From Blattabacterium cuenoti (GTDB lineage: Bacteria; Bacteroidota; Bacteroidia; Flavobacteriales; Blattabacteriaceae), in the NCBI RefSeq assembly GCF_014252055.1, contig NZ_CP059208.1, forward strand, positions 186,001-250,000: DNA of 64,000 nucleotides, in the 5' to 3' direction. Positions 1 through 10,157 of this stretch are shown in pieces. The first letter of the stretch is position 1, and every line of letters starts with the position of its first letter. Made by a program: the position numbers and the translations under genes. Below the pieces are notes generated by a model. That model did not search any database. It had not been told where the DNA came from and was given only the letters and a program-made list of their open reading frames with translations.

Positions 1-1079
1 CCTCTTGCTTTTTGATCCCAATAAGGAGCTCCTAATCCGGAGAATGCTGGAACCATATATAATCCTTCTGTATTTTCTACTGATGAAGCTAAAATTTCAG
101 CTTCATTTGAAGATAATATAAGACCTAATCCGTCCCTAAGCCATTGTACAACAGCTCCTGCAATAAAAACACTTCCTTCTAAAGCGTATTGAACTTTATT
201 TTTTATTTTCCAAGCAATTGTAGTTATTAAATTATTTTGAGAAAATACTGGATTTTCCCCAACATTCATTAACATAAAACATCCTGTTCCATAAGTATTT
301 TTTACCATCCCAATTTTAGTACACATTTGACCAAAAAGGGCAGCTTGTTGATCTCCTGCAATACCAGATATTGGAATTTTATGAGATAAAATATTACCCG
401 TTGTGTAACCGAATATTTCACTTGACGATTTTACTTCTGGAAGCATTGTTTTTGGAATATCAAATAAATCAATTAATTCTTGGTCCCAATTAAGGGTATG
501 AATATTAAAAAGCATAGTACGAGATGCATTAGTAACATCTGTTACATGAATTTCCTTTCCAGTCAAATTCCATATTAGCCAAGAATCTATCGTTCCAAAA
601 GCTAAAGATCCAGAAAAAGCTTTTTTCTTTGCTCCTGGAACGTTATCTAATATCCACTTAATTTTTGTAGCAGAAAAATAAGGATCTATGATTAATCCAG
701 TTTTTTTTCTAATCATTTCAGTTAAACCTTCTCCTTTTATTCGATCGCAGTATTTTGATGTTCGTCGATCTTGCCATACTATGGCATTAAAAATTGGTTC
801 TCCTGTTTTTTTATCCCATACTACAGTAGTTTCTCTCTGATTGGTAATTCCTATTGATTCAATATTTTCTCCTTCTAAATTTGCTTTTAATATAGCCTCT
901 AATGCAACTGATGCTTGCGTAGACCATATCTCTTCTGCATTATGTTCTACCCATCCAGGATAAGGATAAATTTGTGTAAATTCTCTTTGAGCTACGGATA
1001 TAATATCCCCACTCCTATCAAAAATAATAGCTCTAGAACTAGTAGTTCCTTGATCTAATGATAGTACATACTTTTTCAT
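1..1079 (-). CDS. glpK: Glycerol kinase, C-terminus cut off by window edge
   Basis: Phosphorylates glycerol with ATP to sn-glycerol 3-phosphate in the cytoplasm. My translation from the ATG at 1079 runs open to the window edge and gives about 359 residues of a family of roughly 500. It begins [17 protein letters not shown], the FGGY-kinase phosphate-binding motif. Further on are GITNQRETT near residue 77, the region DVTNASRTM near 181 and [11 protein letters not shown] near 241, all typical of GlpK. It lies 44 nt downstream of glpD on the same strand, so the two probably form a glycerol-use operon. No defect is visible in the part shown. Confidence 0.95.
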   Translation of the reverse strand, partial: MKKYVLSLDQGTTSSRAIIFDRSGDIISVAQREFTQIYPYPGWVEHNAEEIWSTQASVALEAILKANLEGENIESIGITNQRETTVVWDKKTGEPIFNAIVWQDRRTSKYCDRIKGEGLTEMIRKKTGLIIDPYFSATKIKWILDNVPGAKKKAFSGSLAFGTIDSWLIWNLTGKEIHVTDVTNASRTMLFNIHTLNWDQELIDLFDIPKTMLPEVKSSSEIFGYTTGNILSHKIPISGIAGDQQAALFGQMCTKIGMVKNTYGTGCFMLMNVGENPVFSQNNLITTIAWKIKNKVQYALEGSVFIAGAVVQWLRDGLGLILSSNEAEILASSVENTEGLYMVPAFSGLGAPYWDQKAR

Positions 1080-1123
1080 ATGATGATAATAAATAAAGGT
1101 ATTACGACATTTTTTTATCTAAT

Positions 1124-2725
1124 CTAAGTCTGTGGATAATGATATTGCATAGCTAATTCTTTGAAAGAAGTTATTTGTGATTTCTCCCATTTTTCATCTC
1201 TAGATAGTTCCTTCGCCATTAATTTTGCTATTTTTGGTGCTATCTCTACTGCTTTTTTAGCGTTTAAAAATAAAAGACGAAATCTTCTTGCTAAAACATC
1301 TTCAATAGTTCTAGCCATTTCATTACGAACCATCCATATAACTTCAGCCTTAGTCGAATAATAAGAACAATTGGATATTAACGGTTCTCCTAATAGAGGA
1401 TTTTCTTCAATTAATTTTCTAATATAATATTCATCTTCTCCATATTTTTTCCAACGGAAATTTTTATTTTCATATGAAGAATAAGATCCATAAATCTTAA
1501 GATTTTTTGTTATAGATGGCATTTTATTAAATTTTCCTATTTCAATAGCTTTGTTTACCGTTTCTTCCGCCATTTTTCTATATGTTGTCCATTTTCCACC
1601 TATAATACTTATCAGCCCAGAAGCACTAATCATAAGTTTATGAGACCTTGAAATATCTTTGGTTTTAGTTATAGAAGATGAATTTTTAGGTAAAACAAGA
1701 GGTCTTAATCCAGAAAAAACGCTCAGTATATCACTTTTTTTTGGATTAAAAATAAAATATTTTTTGAAGTTTTGTAAAATAAAATCTATTTCTTCTTCTA
1801 AAGGTTTTGGCTCTAGGACACTTTTTTCTAAACAAGTATCTGTTGTTCCAACTAAAACATGATCATACCATGGAACGCAAAACAAAACTCTACCATCAGT
1901 AGTTTTTGGAATCACTATAGCATCTGAACTACTAAAAAACGATTTATTTAATATAATATGTGTCCCTTGGCTTGGTTTTATTAATGTTGGCCAAGTAGAG
2001 TCATCCATTTTTGAAATGATATCAGAAAAAATACCTGTAGCGTTAATAACTATTTTTGAATAAATATTATATTCTTTTTTAGTTTCAATATCGCAAGCAA
2101 TAACTCCAGATATTTTATTATCTTCTTTTTTTATTAAATTCTTTACTTGAAAATAATTTAATAAAACACCACCATTTTTTACACAAGTTTGTGCTAAATT
2201 AATAGCTAAACGTGCATCATCAAATTGTCCATCATAATATAGAATACCTCCTTTTAATTTATTACTTTTAATTCCTGGAAAATTATGAATAATTTCATTT
2301 TTAGATAGAAATCTTGATTTTCCAAAACTTAAAGTTCCGGCTAACCATTCATAAATCTTTAAACCACTCCAATATAAAAAAGCCATTCTCCAACTAAAAA
2401 TTGGAATCACAAATTTTTTCTTTTTAACTAAATGAGGAGCATTTTTTAATAATAAACCTCTTTCCTGTAAAGCTTCATAAACTAATTTTATATTTCCCTG
2501 AGCTAAATATCGTATTCCACCATGAACTAATTTTGTACTTCTACTAGAAGTACCCTTAGAAAAGTCTGATTGTTCTAAAAGTAAAGTTTTATATCCCCTA
2601 GAAGCAGAATCAAGAGCTATACCTAATCCTGTAGCTCCACCTCCAATAATGACAATGTCCCAAACATTTTCTACATTTTCTAAAATGTTTAAAAATCTAT
2701 CTCTATTTAAAAAACCTTTCATCAT
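1124..2725 (-). CDS. glpD: Glycerol-3-phosphate dehydrogenase (FAD)
   Basis: Membrane-associated flavoprotein that oxidises glycerol 3-phosphate to dihydroxyacetone phosphate and passes electrons to quinone. At 533 residues it has the normal GlpD length. The FAD-binding motif IIGGGATGLGIALD is at about residues 26-39, followed by STKLVHGGIRYL, the GlpD signature. The C-terminal part has ARTIEDVLARRFRLLFL. It starts MMKG with two adjacent ATG codons, and either could be used. It precedes glpK, so glycerol is converted to a triose phosphate by two adjacent genes. Electrons could feed the cbb3 oxidase encoded in the same window. A long inverted repeat separates it from ffh. Confidence 0.95.
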   Translation of the reverse strand: MMKGFLNRDRFLNILENVENVWDIVIIGGGATGLGIALDSASRGYKTLLLEQSDFSKGTSSRSTKLVHGGIRYLAQGNIKLVYEALQERGLLLKNAPHLVKKKKFVIPIFSWRMAFLYWSGLKIYEWLAGTLSFGKSRFLSKNEIIHNFPGIKSNKLKGGILYYDGQFDDARLAINLAQTCVKNGGVLLNYFQVKNLIKKEDNKISGVIACDIETKKEYNIYSKIVINATGIFSDIISKMDDSTWPTLIKPSQGTHIILNKSFFSSSDAIVIPKTTDGRVLFCVPWYDHVLVGTTDTCLEKSVLEPKPLEEEIDFILQNFKKYFIFNPKKSDILSVFSGLRPLVLPKNSSSITKTKDISRSHKLMISASGLISIIGGKWTTYRKMAEETVNKAIEIGKFNKMPSITKNLKIYGSYSSYENKNFRWKKYGEDEYYIRKLIEENPLLGEPLISNCSYYSTKAEVIWMVRNEMARTIEDVLARRFRLLFLNAKKAVEIAPKIAKLMAKELSRDEKWEKSQITSFKELAMQYHYPQT

Positions 2726-2803
2726 GTTTCAATTAAAATTACAAATGGAACATTAATCCTATTGTAATTATTAAAAATATCAAATATCAAAGGAACAAAA
2801 TTA

Positions 2804-2845
2804 AAATTAATTTCAATAAAATAAAATTTTTATTGAAATTAATTT
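2804..2845. terminator. 18-bp perfect inverted repeat between ffh and glpD
   Basis: Arms 2804-2821 and 2828-2845 are perfectly complementary, with a 6-nt loop. Only one of the 18 pairs is G-C. It starts 17 nt after the ffh stop in the direction of transcription. It could act as a weak terminator or as a 3'-end stabiliser for ffh mRNA. There is no clean U-run after it, so the function is inferred. Confidence 0.4.
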
Positions 2846-2861
2846 AATTTAAATATTAATA

Positions 2862-4202
2862 TTACCTTTGCATCATTTTTGACAAAAAATCTTTTATGAG
2901 ATCCTGTCTGGAACTAGTATTAATTTTTTTCATGATTTTATTCATACTATAAAATTTTTTTAAAAAAGAATCTATATGATTTAATGAAATTCCACTTCCT
3001 ACAGATATTCTTTTTCTCCTACTAATATTATTAAGTATTTTTGGATTTTTTCTTTCATAAGGAGTCATTGATAAAATAATTGTTTCTATTTCTTTAAAAG
3101 AATCTTCTTTATCATTTAAAATACCAAAAAACTTTTCCATACCAGGTATCATTGATACAATATTTTTTATACTTCCTATTTTTCTTACTTGTTTAAACTG
3201 TTCTAATAAATCTTCAAAATTGAAACGATCTTTTGATATTTTATTATAAATATTTTTTGTCCTTTTTTCATCAAACTGTTCTTGTACTTTTTCAACCAAC
3301 GAAACTACATCTCCCATTCCCAAAATTCTGTTAGCTATTCTATCTGGATGAAATACTTCTATATCTTCTATTCTTTCTCCATTACTAATGAATTTAATTG
3401 GTTTACCTATTAAACTAGATATAGTTATAGCAGCTCCTCCCCTACTATCTCCATCTAATTTTGTCATTACAATTCCATTAAAATTCAATACATTTGAAAA
3501 ACATTCAGCAGTGTTTATAGCATCTTGTCCTGTCATTGAATCTACAACAAATAAAGTTTCATCTGGATTAGAATATTTGTAGATATTTTTTATCTCATCC
3601 ATCATAACTTTATCAATAGATAATCTTCCAGCTGTATCTATAATGATTACATTTCTTTTTTTTTTAGAAGCGTATAGTATAGATTGATCTAATATATCTA
3701 AAATATCAGATGTTTTTTTAGAAAAAACAGGAATATCAATTTTTTCTACAAGAATTTTTAACTGATCTACAGCTGCTGGACGATAGATATCTGCAGCTAC
3801 TAATAATGGATAATAATTTTTTTTCTTTAAAAATAGAGCTAGTTTAGCAGAAAAAGTTGTTTTTCCACTTCCTTGTAATCCACATATTAATATAATAGAA
3901 GGATTTTTAGTTTTAGAAATATTTATTTCCTTACTCTTACCACCCATTAACAAAACTAATTCATCATATACTATCTTTATCATTAATTGTCTTGGGTTTA
4001 ACGAAGTAATTACTTGTCTTCCAACAGACTTTTCCTTAACTTTTTTAATAAAATTTTTAGCAATTTTATAATTAACATCTGCATCTATAAGTGCTTTACT
4101 AATTTCTTTCAAAGAATTTGCAATATTAATTTCCGTTATTTTATTATTCCCCTTTAAAATTTGAAGAGACTTATCAATTTTTTTTTGTAAATTTTTAAAC
4201 AT
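2862..4202 (-). CDS. ffh: Signal recognition particle GTPase Ffh
   Basis: Protein component of the signal recognition particle, which binds signal sequences of nascent membrane proteins and delivers ribosomes to FtsY. It has 446 residues, normal for Ffh. The N domain is at about 1-90. The G domain has the P-loop GLQGSGKTT at about 108-116, DTAGRL near 190 and TKLDGDSRGG near 248. The methionine-rich M domain runs from about 300 to the end and includes the GMGDVVSLVEK and IPGM motifs. argS lies 25 nt upstream on the same strand, suggesting co-transcription. The gene contains an A10 tract (T at 3656-3665 on the plus strand) but the frame is intact. Confidence 0.97.
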   Translation of the reverse strand: MFKNLQKKIDKSLQILKGNNKITEINIANSLKEISKALIDADVNYKIAKNFIKKVKEKSVGRQVITSLNPRQLMIKIVYDELVLLMGGKSKEINISKTKNPSIILICGLQGSGKTTFSAKLALFLKKKNYYPLLVAADIYRPAAVDQLKILVEKIDIPVFSKKTSDILDILDQSILYASKKKRNVIIIDTAGRLSIDKVMMDEIKNIYKYSNPDETLFVVDSMTGQDAINTAECFSNVLNFNGIVMTKLDGDSRGGAAITISSLIGKPIKFISNGERIEDIEVFHPDRIANRILGMGDVVSLVEKVQEQFDEKRTKNIYNKISKDRFNFEDLLEQFKQVRKIGSIKNIVSMIPGMEKFFGILNDKEDSFKEIETIILSMTPYERKNPKILNNISRRKRISVGSGISLNHIDSFLKKFYSMNKIMKKINTSSRQDLIKDFLSKMMQR

Positions 4203-4227
4203 ATCTAATCAAGTTATTTATATTTAT

Positions 4228-5994
4228 TTACATACGATCTAACATTTTTATTCCTAATAAATTCATACAAAATTTCAAAATATTTCCTGTTACATGAATA
4301 ATATTCATAGACATATTACTATAAAATAAATTCATAGGATCTATAAGTTTTTTATTTTGGTATAAATGATTAAAAGTTTTAGCTACTTCATAAACATAAT
4401 TTGCTATTAAAGATGGATTTAAATGATTTGCTGATTTTTTTACTACTAATGGATATTTTTGAATAATTTTAATCATATTCTTTTGATAGATATCAAATTT
4501 AAAATTTGACCAACAATGGTTAACTAATGAACATAATTCAAAAAATTTTTTTTCTAACGAACGAATTCTTGAATAAGTGTATTGAATATACGTTCCAGTT
4601 TTTCCCTTAAAATCTATGGATTTTTCTGGATGGAAAACAATTTTTTTATTGGGGGCTATTTTAAGAAAAAAAAATTTTAAAGCTCCTAAAGCTATTATTT
4701 CAGAAGATTTATTTATTTCTTCTTTAGATTTAAAATACTTTTCTGAAAAAGTATTTCTTGCAATAGAAAACATTTTTGAAATAATACTATCTGCATTTAT
4801 TACCTTTCCTTCTCTGGATCTCATTATTCCACTTGGTAAGTATACCATTTCGTAAGATAAATGTAATAATTTATCTACCCATGTATACCCTAAACGTTTT
4901 AATATAATAAAAAGAACTTGAAAATGATAATCTTGTTCTCTTCCAACAATATAGATTAATTTATCCATATTATATTTTTTAAAACGTTCTACTGCTGTTC
5001 CGATATCTTGAGTGATATATACAGAAGTTTGATCAGATCTTAATAAAATTTTTTCATCAAATCCTTCTTTAATTAAATCAACACAAATTGATCCATCTTT
5101 TTTTTTAAAAAAAATTCCTTTTTTTAAACCTTCTATAATTATTTTTTTTCCAATTTCATAAATATTACTTTCATATTCTATTTCATCAAAAGTTATTCCT
5201 AATTTTTGATAAGTTTTATCGAATCCACTATAAACCCATTTATTCATAATTCTCCAAACATTTCTAGTCTCATAATCTCCTTCTTCCCAGTTTTTCAAAA
5301 GAATTCTTGCCTGATTCAAAATTGATGGAACTTGAATTTTTTTATATACTTTCGTATTTTTATTCATTTCCTCATTACAAATTTTATCAAATAAATTATA
5401 ATATTTTCCAACAAAATGATCTCCTTTTTCTTTTTCACTGTCAGGAGTTTTTCCTTTTCCAAATTTCAACCATGCTATCATAGATTTACATATATGTATT
5501 CCTCTATCATTAATTATCTGAACTTTAATTATTTTATTTCCTAGTGTTTTTAAAATTTCTGATAGAGAATTTCCAATAAGACTATTTCTCATATGTCCTA
5601 AATGAAGGGGTTTATTAGCATTTGGAGATGAAAATTCTATGATAATTTTTTTTGATGTTTTTTTTGATTTTTCATGAAAAAAATCTAAACTTAACATTTT
5701 CCTAAGAATAATACCATAATATTTATCTTCAAAAATAAAATTTAAAAAACCTCCTACTATTGAAAAAAATACTAAACCTTTCAATTCTTTTTGTACACAA
5801 TTTCCTATATTATTTCCTACCTCTTCTACTGATTTATTTAACTTTTTAGATAAAGAAAACAAAACTAAAGTTAGATCTCCTTTATGTTCTTTTTTAGTAT
5901 ACTGAAAATCTAATTCTGTACGAGAATCTAGTTTATATAAAACATAAATATATTTTCTTATTATTTCTTCTATATATTGAAAATTATCATTCAT
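4228..5994 (-). CDS. argS: Arginyl-tRNA synthetase
   Basis: Class I synthetase that charges tRNA-Arg. It has 588 residues, normal length. The Arg-specific N-terminal domain covers about 1-110. The HIGH-type motif is LHLGHMRNSLIGN near residues 133-145. The KMSKS loop is replaced by MRSREGKVIN near 395, as is usual in ArgS. The C-terminal helical anticodon-binding domain contains TGTYIQYTYSRIRSL. The start is an ATG 9 nt after the ilvE stop, so it follows ilvE in a dense minus-strand run. Confidence 0.97.
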   Translation of the reverse strand: MNDNFQYIEEIIRKYIYVLYKLDSRTELDFQYTKKEHKGDLTLVLFSLSKKLNKSVEEVGNNIGNCVQKELKGLVFFSIVGGFLNFIFEDKYYGIILRKMLSLDFFHEKSKKTSKKIIIEFSSPNANKPLHLGHMRNSLIGNSLSEILKTLGNKIIKVQIINDRGIHICKSMIAWLKFGKGKTPDSEKEKGDHFVGKYYNLFDKICNEEMNKNTKVYKKIQVPSILNQARILLKNWEEGDYETRNVWRIMNKWVYSGFDKTYQKLGITFDEIEYESNIYEIGKKIIIEGLKKGIFFKKKDGSICVDLIKEGFDEKILLRSDQTSVYITQDIGTAVERFKKYNMDKLIYIVGREQDYHFQVLFIILKRLGYTWVDKLLHLSYEMVYLPSGIMRSREGKVINADSIISKMFSIARNTFSEKYFKSKEEINKSSEIIALGALKFFFLKIAPNKKIVFHPEKSIDFKGKTGTYIQYTYSRIRSLEKKFFELCSLVNHCWSNFKFDIYQKNMIKIIQKYPLVVKKSANHLNPSLIANYVYEVAKTFNHLYQNKKLIDPMNLFYSNMSMNIIHVTGNILKFCMNLLGIKMLDRM

Positions 5995-6003
5995 ACAATA
6001 TTT

Positions 6004-7053
6004 TTATATATGCATTCTCCATCCAAAAGGATCTTCTGATAAATTATGCTGTATATCTAATAACATTTTCTTTAAACGAATAGATATTCGTTTATTTTCT
6101 GGAATATACGGTAACCTAAAATTAGTTTTTCTGTAATTAATTATTTCAAAATAATTTATAACAGCAGCTGTTCCACAACCAAAAGCTTCTTTCAATTCTC
6201 CATTTTTTAATCCTTCTATAACCTCTGAAACACTCAAGTCTCTTTCTTCTACAGAAATATTATCCATTTTTGCTAGATCAATAATACTTTTACAAGTAAT
6301 TCCACTCAAAATATTATCATTTGCTTTTGGTGTTATAAGCTTCTTTTTTAATAAGAAAAAAACATTCATAGTTCCTGATTCTTCTATCATAGTATGTGTA
6401 GAAGAATCTGTCCATAAAATTTGATCAAATCCATTTTCATTTGCTAATCTAGTAGGATAAAAAGAAGAAGCGTAATTTCCAGCTGCTTTAGTAAAACCAA
6501 CACCTCCTGATGCAGAACGACTGTATTTCTCTTCTATTTTAACTTTAAGAGGATGTTTATAATAAGAATCTGCAGGAGTAGAGATAATTATAAACATATA
6601 GTTTTTAGAAGGTTTTGCTGATAATACTCCATTTGTTGCTATTAAAAATGGACGTATATACAAGGATTTTCCATAATATTTTGGAATCCAATTTCTATCT
6701 ATATCTATCAATCTTTTTAATCCATTCATAAAAACTTCTTCTGGAATAGATGGCATCTCTAAACGTTTAGCGGATCTATTAATCCTTTTAAAATTTTCTT
6801 TTGGACGAAATAAAAAAACTTCATTATTTTTATCTTTATAAGCCTTCATTCCTTCAAATACAGCTTGTCCATAATGAAAAACAAGAGATATAGGTGAAAA
6901 TCTTATTTTTCCAAAAGGTTCTATAATAGAATTTGTCCATTTACCATTTATAAACTCAGAACGAAACATATGATCAGAATAATGACTACCAAAAGAAATT
7001 TTATCAAAATCAATTTGATTAATTCTTGAATTTAATGCCCTATCTATTTTCAT
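6004..7053 (-). CDS. ilvE: Branched-chain amino acid aminotransferase
   Basis: PLP enzyme that interconverts Leu, Ile and Val with their 2-oxo acids. The reading frame is open from a TTG at 7062, but I place the start at the ATG at 7053 (MKIDRALNSR), giving 349 residues, normal for the class IV family. Visible signatures are FHYGQAVFEGMKAYK near 60-74, GFTKAAGNYASS near 185 with the PLP lysine in TKAAGNY, and the C-terminal GCGTAAVI. A TATATTTG box lies about 25 nt upstream of this ATG. The gene sits next to the fused 2-oxo acid dehydrogenase E1 gene, which can act on the 2-oxo acids that IlvE makes. Confidence 0.93.
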   Translation of the reverse strand: MKIDRALNSRINQIDFDKISFGSHYSDHMFRSEFINGKWTNSIIEPFGKIRFSPISLVFHYGQAVFEGMKAYKDKNNEVFLFRPKENFKRINRSAKRLEMPSIPEEVFMNGLKRLIDIDRNWIPKYYGKSLYIRPFLIATNGVLSAKPSKNYMFIIISTPADSYYKHPLKVKIEEKYSRSASGGVGFTKAAGNYASSFYPTRLANENGFDQILWTDSSTHTMIEESGTMNVFFLLKKKLITPKANDNILSGITCKSIIDLAKMDNISVEERDLSVSEVIEGLKNGELKEAFGCGTAAVINYFEIINYRKTNFRLPYIPENKRISIRLKKMLLDIQHNLSEDPFGWRMHI

Positions 7054-7078
7054 AACTTTCAAAGAAAATTAATAAAAA

Positions 7079-7086
7079 CAAATATA
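7079..7086 (-). promoter_or_regulatory. Bacteroidetes-type -7 box upstream of ilvE
   Basis: The minus strand reads TATATTTG, an exact match to the Bacteroidetes consensus TAnnTTTG. It implies a transcription start near 7075 and a leader of about 20 nt before the ilvE ATG at 7053. I see no clear -33 TTTG element. Confidence 0.5.
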
Positions 7087-7121
7087 ATAATAAATAATTA
7101 TTCTTTTTTTTAAAAAATTTT

Positions 7122-9569
7122 TTATTTTTCCATCATTTCTAATCCTTTTTCTACAATATTTTCTACAGAAGGTTTAGAAAAATAATCTCCATCAGAACCA
7201 TAAGGTGGACGATGCTCTTTAGCTGTAATCGTAACAGGAGGAATATCTAAATAATAGTATCCTTTTTGTTCTTCTAATATTTTCTGTAAAATATAAGCAG
7301 AGGCTCCTCCTGGAACGTCTTCATCTATAATTAATAATCTATTTGTTTTTTGTAAACTTTTTACAATATCTTTTTGTAAATCAAAAGGCAATAAAGATTG
7401 AATATCAATAATTTCAGCATCTACATTGATTTTAAATAATTCTTCAGCTGCCTCATTAACGATTCTCCATGTAGAACCATACGTAACCATAGTGATGTCT
7501 TTCCCTTTTCTTGTAACATCTACTATTCCAATAGGTGTTCTAAAAAAACCTAAGTTACATGGTATTTTTTCCTTTATTCTATATCCATTTAAACATTCTA
7601 CTACTAGCGCAGGGTCATCTCCAGATAATAAAGTATTATAAAACCCCGCTGCTTTCACCATATTTCTAGGAACAAGAACTAAAATACCTCTTAAATAATT
7701 TATAATACCTCCCATAGGAGATCCTGAATGCCATATTCCTTCTAATCTATGACCTCTAGTCCTAATAATAACAGGAGCTTTCTGCCCACCTTTTGTTCTA
7801 TAATGTAAACAAGCAAGATCATCACTCATAATTTGTAGAGCATACAAGATATAATCTATATATTGAATTTCAACTATAGGTCTAAGACCACGCATAGCAA
7901 GACCTATTCCTTGCCCTAGAATAGTAGATTCACGTATTCCAGTGTCAAAAACACGAGTTTCTCCATATTTTTTTTGAAGACCTTCTAACCCTTGATTTAC
8001 ATCTCCTATTTTTCCAACATCTTCTCCAAAGATTAAAAGATCAGGATATAATTCCAATAATTTATCAAAATTTTCTCTTAAGACAATTCTTCCATCAACT
8101 TCTACAAAATCCTTATCCTTCTTATAAACTGGAAAAACTTCTGAAATTTTTATTGAAGATTTTTTAGAAACACTATATAAATGTGAAGAATAATTTTCTT
8201 GTTCTTTAGAATATTTTTTTTTAATCCATTCTTTTAAATAATTTTTTTGAGGAAAATATTCTACTTGAGAAAGAAGATATAAAAACTTTCGTGCAATATG
8301 AAATATTGATTTTTTTGTATGATATTTAGAATCATGCAACTCTCTTATATATTTTTTTACATATTTTTGTATCCATTTTTTATCCATGGAAGCATCATAC
8401 AATTTTCCTATAATATTTATAACTTCATTTTTAATATTACTAATAGGTTTTTGAAATTCTATCCATGCTTTTTCTTGCTCATTTTTTACATAAGTTTTCG
8501 CTTCTAAATCTATTTTATCTAGCAAACAAATATTTGCAATTTTCTTAAAATATTTTTTATCAGTTTCAAACCTAAACTTTAAAATCCAATCTCTAAATTT
8601 TTTAATTCCATCATTATTAATTTCCCATCGTAATCTTTCTTTAGATTTGTATCTTTCATGTGAAGAAGAAGTAGAGTGACCTTGCGGTTGAGTTAAATTT
8701 TTTACATGTATAATAACTGGAACATATTCATAACGTGCTATTTTATCTGCTTTAACATATTTTCTTATTAAATCCATATAATCATATCCATTCACTTGGA
8801 TAATTTCTATTCCTTTTTCCTTTTCATTCCTATGAAATCCATACAATAGATCATTAATATTTTTTTTTGAAAATTGATATTTATTGGGAACAGATATTCC
8901 ATATTCATCATCCCAAATAGAAATAATTAGAGGAATCTGTAGCACAGAAGCCGCATTTAAAGTTTCCCAAAATAAACCTTCAGATATACTAGCATTACCA
9001 ATAGAGCCAAAAGCCACCTCATTACCATTAGAAGAAAATATCTTATGAGATTTTCTTAAGGTTTTTAATTTTTTGTAAATTTTAGACGCTTGAGCTAATC
9101 CTAATAATCTTGGCATTTGAGCAGCTGTAGAAGAAATATCTGCACTAGAGTTTTTTTCTTTTATAAGTTCTTTCCAACTACCATCTTCATTTAAAAATCT
9201 AGTCCCAAAATGTGCAGTCATCATCCTTCCAGATGAAACTGGTTCAGCAGATAAATCTGAATGAGCATACAATTGGGAAAAAAAATTTTTAACAGTTAAA
9301 GCTCCAATAGCCATCATAAAAGTTTGATCTCTATAATATCCAGATCTGAAATCTCCATTTTTAAATACTCTTGCCATAGCTAATTGAGGTATTTCTTTTC
9401 CATCTCCGAATATTCCAAATTTTGCTCTACCATTTAATACTTCTTTTCGTCCTAGAATACTAGTTTCTCTGCTAATTCTTGCCAATTTATAATCATTTAG
9501 AACTTTTTTTTGGAAGGATTCAAAAGAGTTATCTTCATCATCTATAACACTATTATACCTATTATTCAT
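7122..9569 (-). CDS. Fused 2-oxo acid dehydrogenase E1 (alpha plus beta)
   Basis: Thiamine-diphosphate E1 component of a branched-chain 2-oxo acid dehydrogenase-type complex, with alpha and beta subunits in one 815-residue chain. The alpha half (about 20-400) has AHFGTRFL and the TPP region FGSIGNASISEGLFWE followed by WDDEYGISVP. A charged linker follows, and the beta half starts near 480 with GEDVGKIGDVNQGL, FDTGIREST and IQYIDYI. The C-terminal transketolase-type domain holds IIDIQSLLPFD and DEDVPGGASAY. This fused layout is known in Bacteroidetes. The neighbour ilvE favours branched-chain substrates, but substrate choice is inference. E2 and E3 are not in the window. Confidence 0.88.
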   Translation of the reverse strand: MNNRYNSVIDDEDNSFESFQKKVLNDYKLARISRETSILGRKEVLNGRAKFGIFGDGKEIPQLAMARVFKNGDFRSGYYRDQTFMMAIGALTVKNFFSQLYAHSDLSAEPVSSGRMMTAHFGTRFLNEDGSWKELIKEKNSSADISSTAAQMPRLLGLAQASKIYKKLKTLRKSHKIFSSNGNEVAFGSIGNASISEGLFWETLNAASVLQIPLIISIWDDEYGISVPNKYQFSKKNINDLLYGFHRNEKEKGIEIIQVNGYDYMDLIRKYVKADKIARYEYVPVIIHVKNLTQPQGHSTSSSHERYKSKERLRWEINNDGIKKFRDWILKFRFETDKKYFKKIANICLLDKIDLEAKTYVKNEQEKAWIEFQKPISNIKNEVINIIGKLYDASMDKKWIQKYVKKYIRELHDSKYHTKKSIFHIARKFLYLLSQVEYFPQKNYLKEWIKKKYSKEQENYSSHLYSVSKKSSIKISEVFPVYKKDKDFVEVDGRIVLRENFDKLLELYPDLLIFGEDVGKIGDVNQGLEGLQKKYGETRVFDTGIRESTILGQGIGLAMRGLRPIVEIQYIDYILYALQIMSDDLACLHYRTKGGQKAPVIIRTRGHRLEGIWHSGSPMGGIINYLRGILVLVPRNMVKAAGFYNTLLSGDDPALVVECLNGYRIKEKIPCNLGFFRTPIGIVDVTRKGKDITMVTYGSTWRIVNEAAEELFKINVDAEIIDIQSLLPFDLQKDIVKSLQKTNRLLIIDEDVPGGASAYILQKILEEQKGYYYLDIPPVTITAKEHRPPYGSDGDYFSKPSVENIVEKGLEMMEK

Positions 9570-9659
9570 ATTATTAATTTTTTCACATGAAAATACAGTA
9601 ATTTTTATTTATGAATTTCTTTATTTAATTTTAGATTTTCTTCATAATTATAATTTCAT

Positions 9660-10100
9660 ATGTTGTATAGAGAAATTACTTTTTCTATTATAAAACCAGA
9701 TGCAGTTCAAAAGAACTATCTAGTTCCTATTTTATCAAAAATTATTCATGCAGGATTTAATATAATAGGAATTAAGATGATAAGAATATCTAGAAAAGAA
9801 GCAAAAAAATTTTATGAAGAACATGAAAAAGAATTTTTCTTTAATTCTCTAGTTAAATTTATGTCTTCTGGACCTATAGTATTAATTGTTTTAGAAAAAG
9901 AAAATGCTGTAAAAGATTTTAGAATCTTAATAGGAGATAAAAATCCAATTAAAGCTAAAAAAGGAACTATAAGAAATCTATATGCTACTTCTTTAGAAAA
10001 AAATGCAATACATGGATCAGATAGTAATGAAAAAGCTATTAAAGAATATCAATTTTATTTTCCTAACAGAGAAATTTTCTATAGTAAATTAATTAATTGA
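9660..10100 (+). CDS. ndk: Nucleoside diphosphate kinase
   Basis: Transfers the gamma phosphate from ATP to nucleoside diphosphates. It has 146 residues, normal length. It begins with REITFSIIKPDAVQKN, the NDK start signature. The catalytic histidine is in NAIHGSDSNEKA near residue 117. The YATSLEKNAIHGSDS segment and the C-terminal FYF follow the family pattern. It is divergent from the E1 fusion gene and is followed at 57 nt by the lemA-like gene on the same strand. Confidence 0.96.
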   Translation: MLYREITFSIIKPDAVQKNYLVPILSKIIHAGFNIIGIKMIRISRKEAKKFYEEHEKEFFFNSLVKFMSSGPIVLIVLEKENAVKDFRILIGDKNPIKAKKGTIRNLYATSLEKNAIHGSDSNEKAIKEYQFYFPNREIFYSKLIN

Positions 10101-10157
10101 TCAATGGATAATAAATTATTAATAATAAATAAAACAAATACTTAATACAATACAAAC

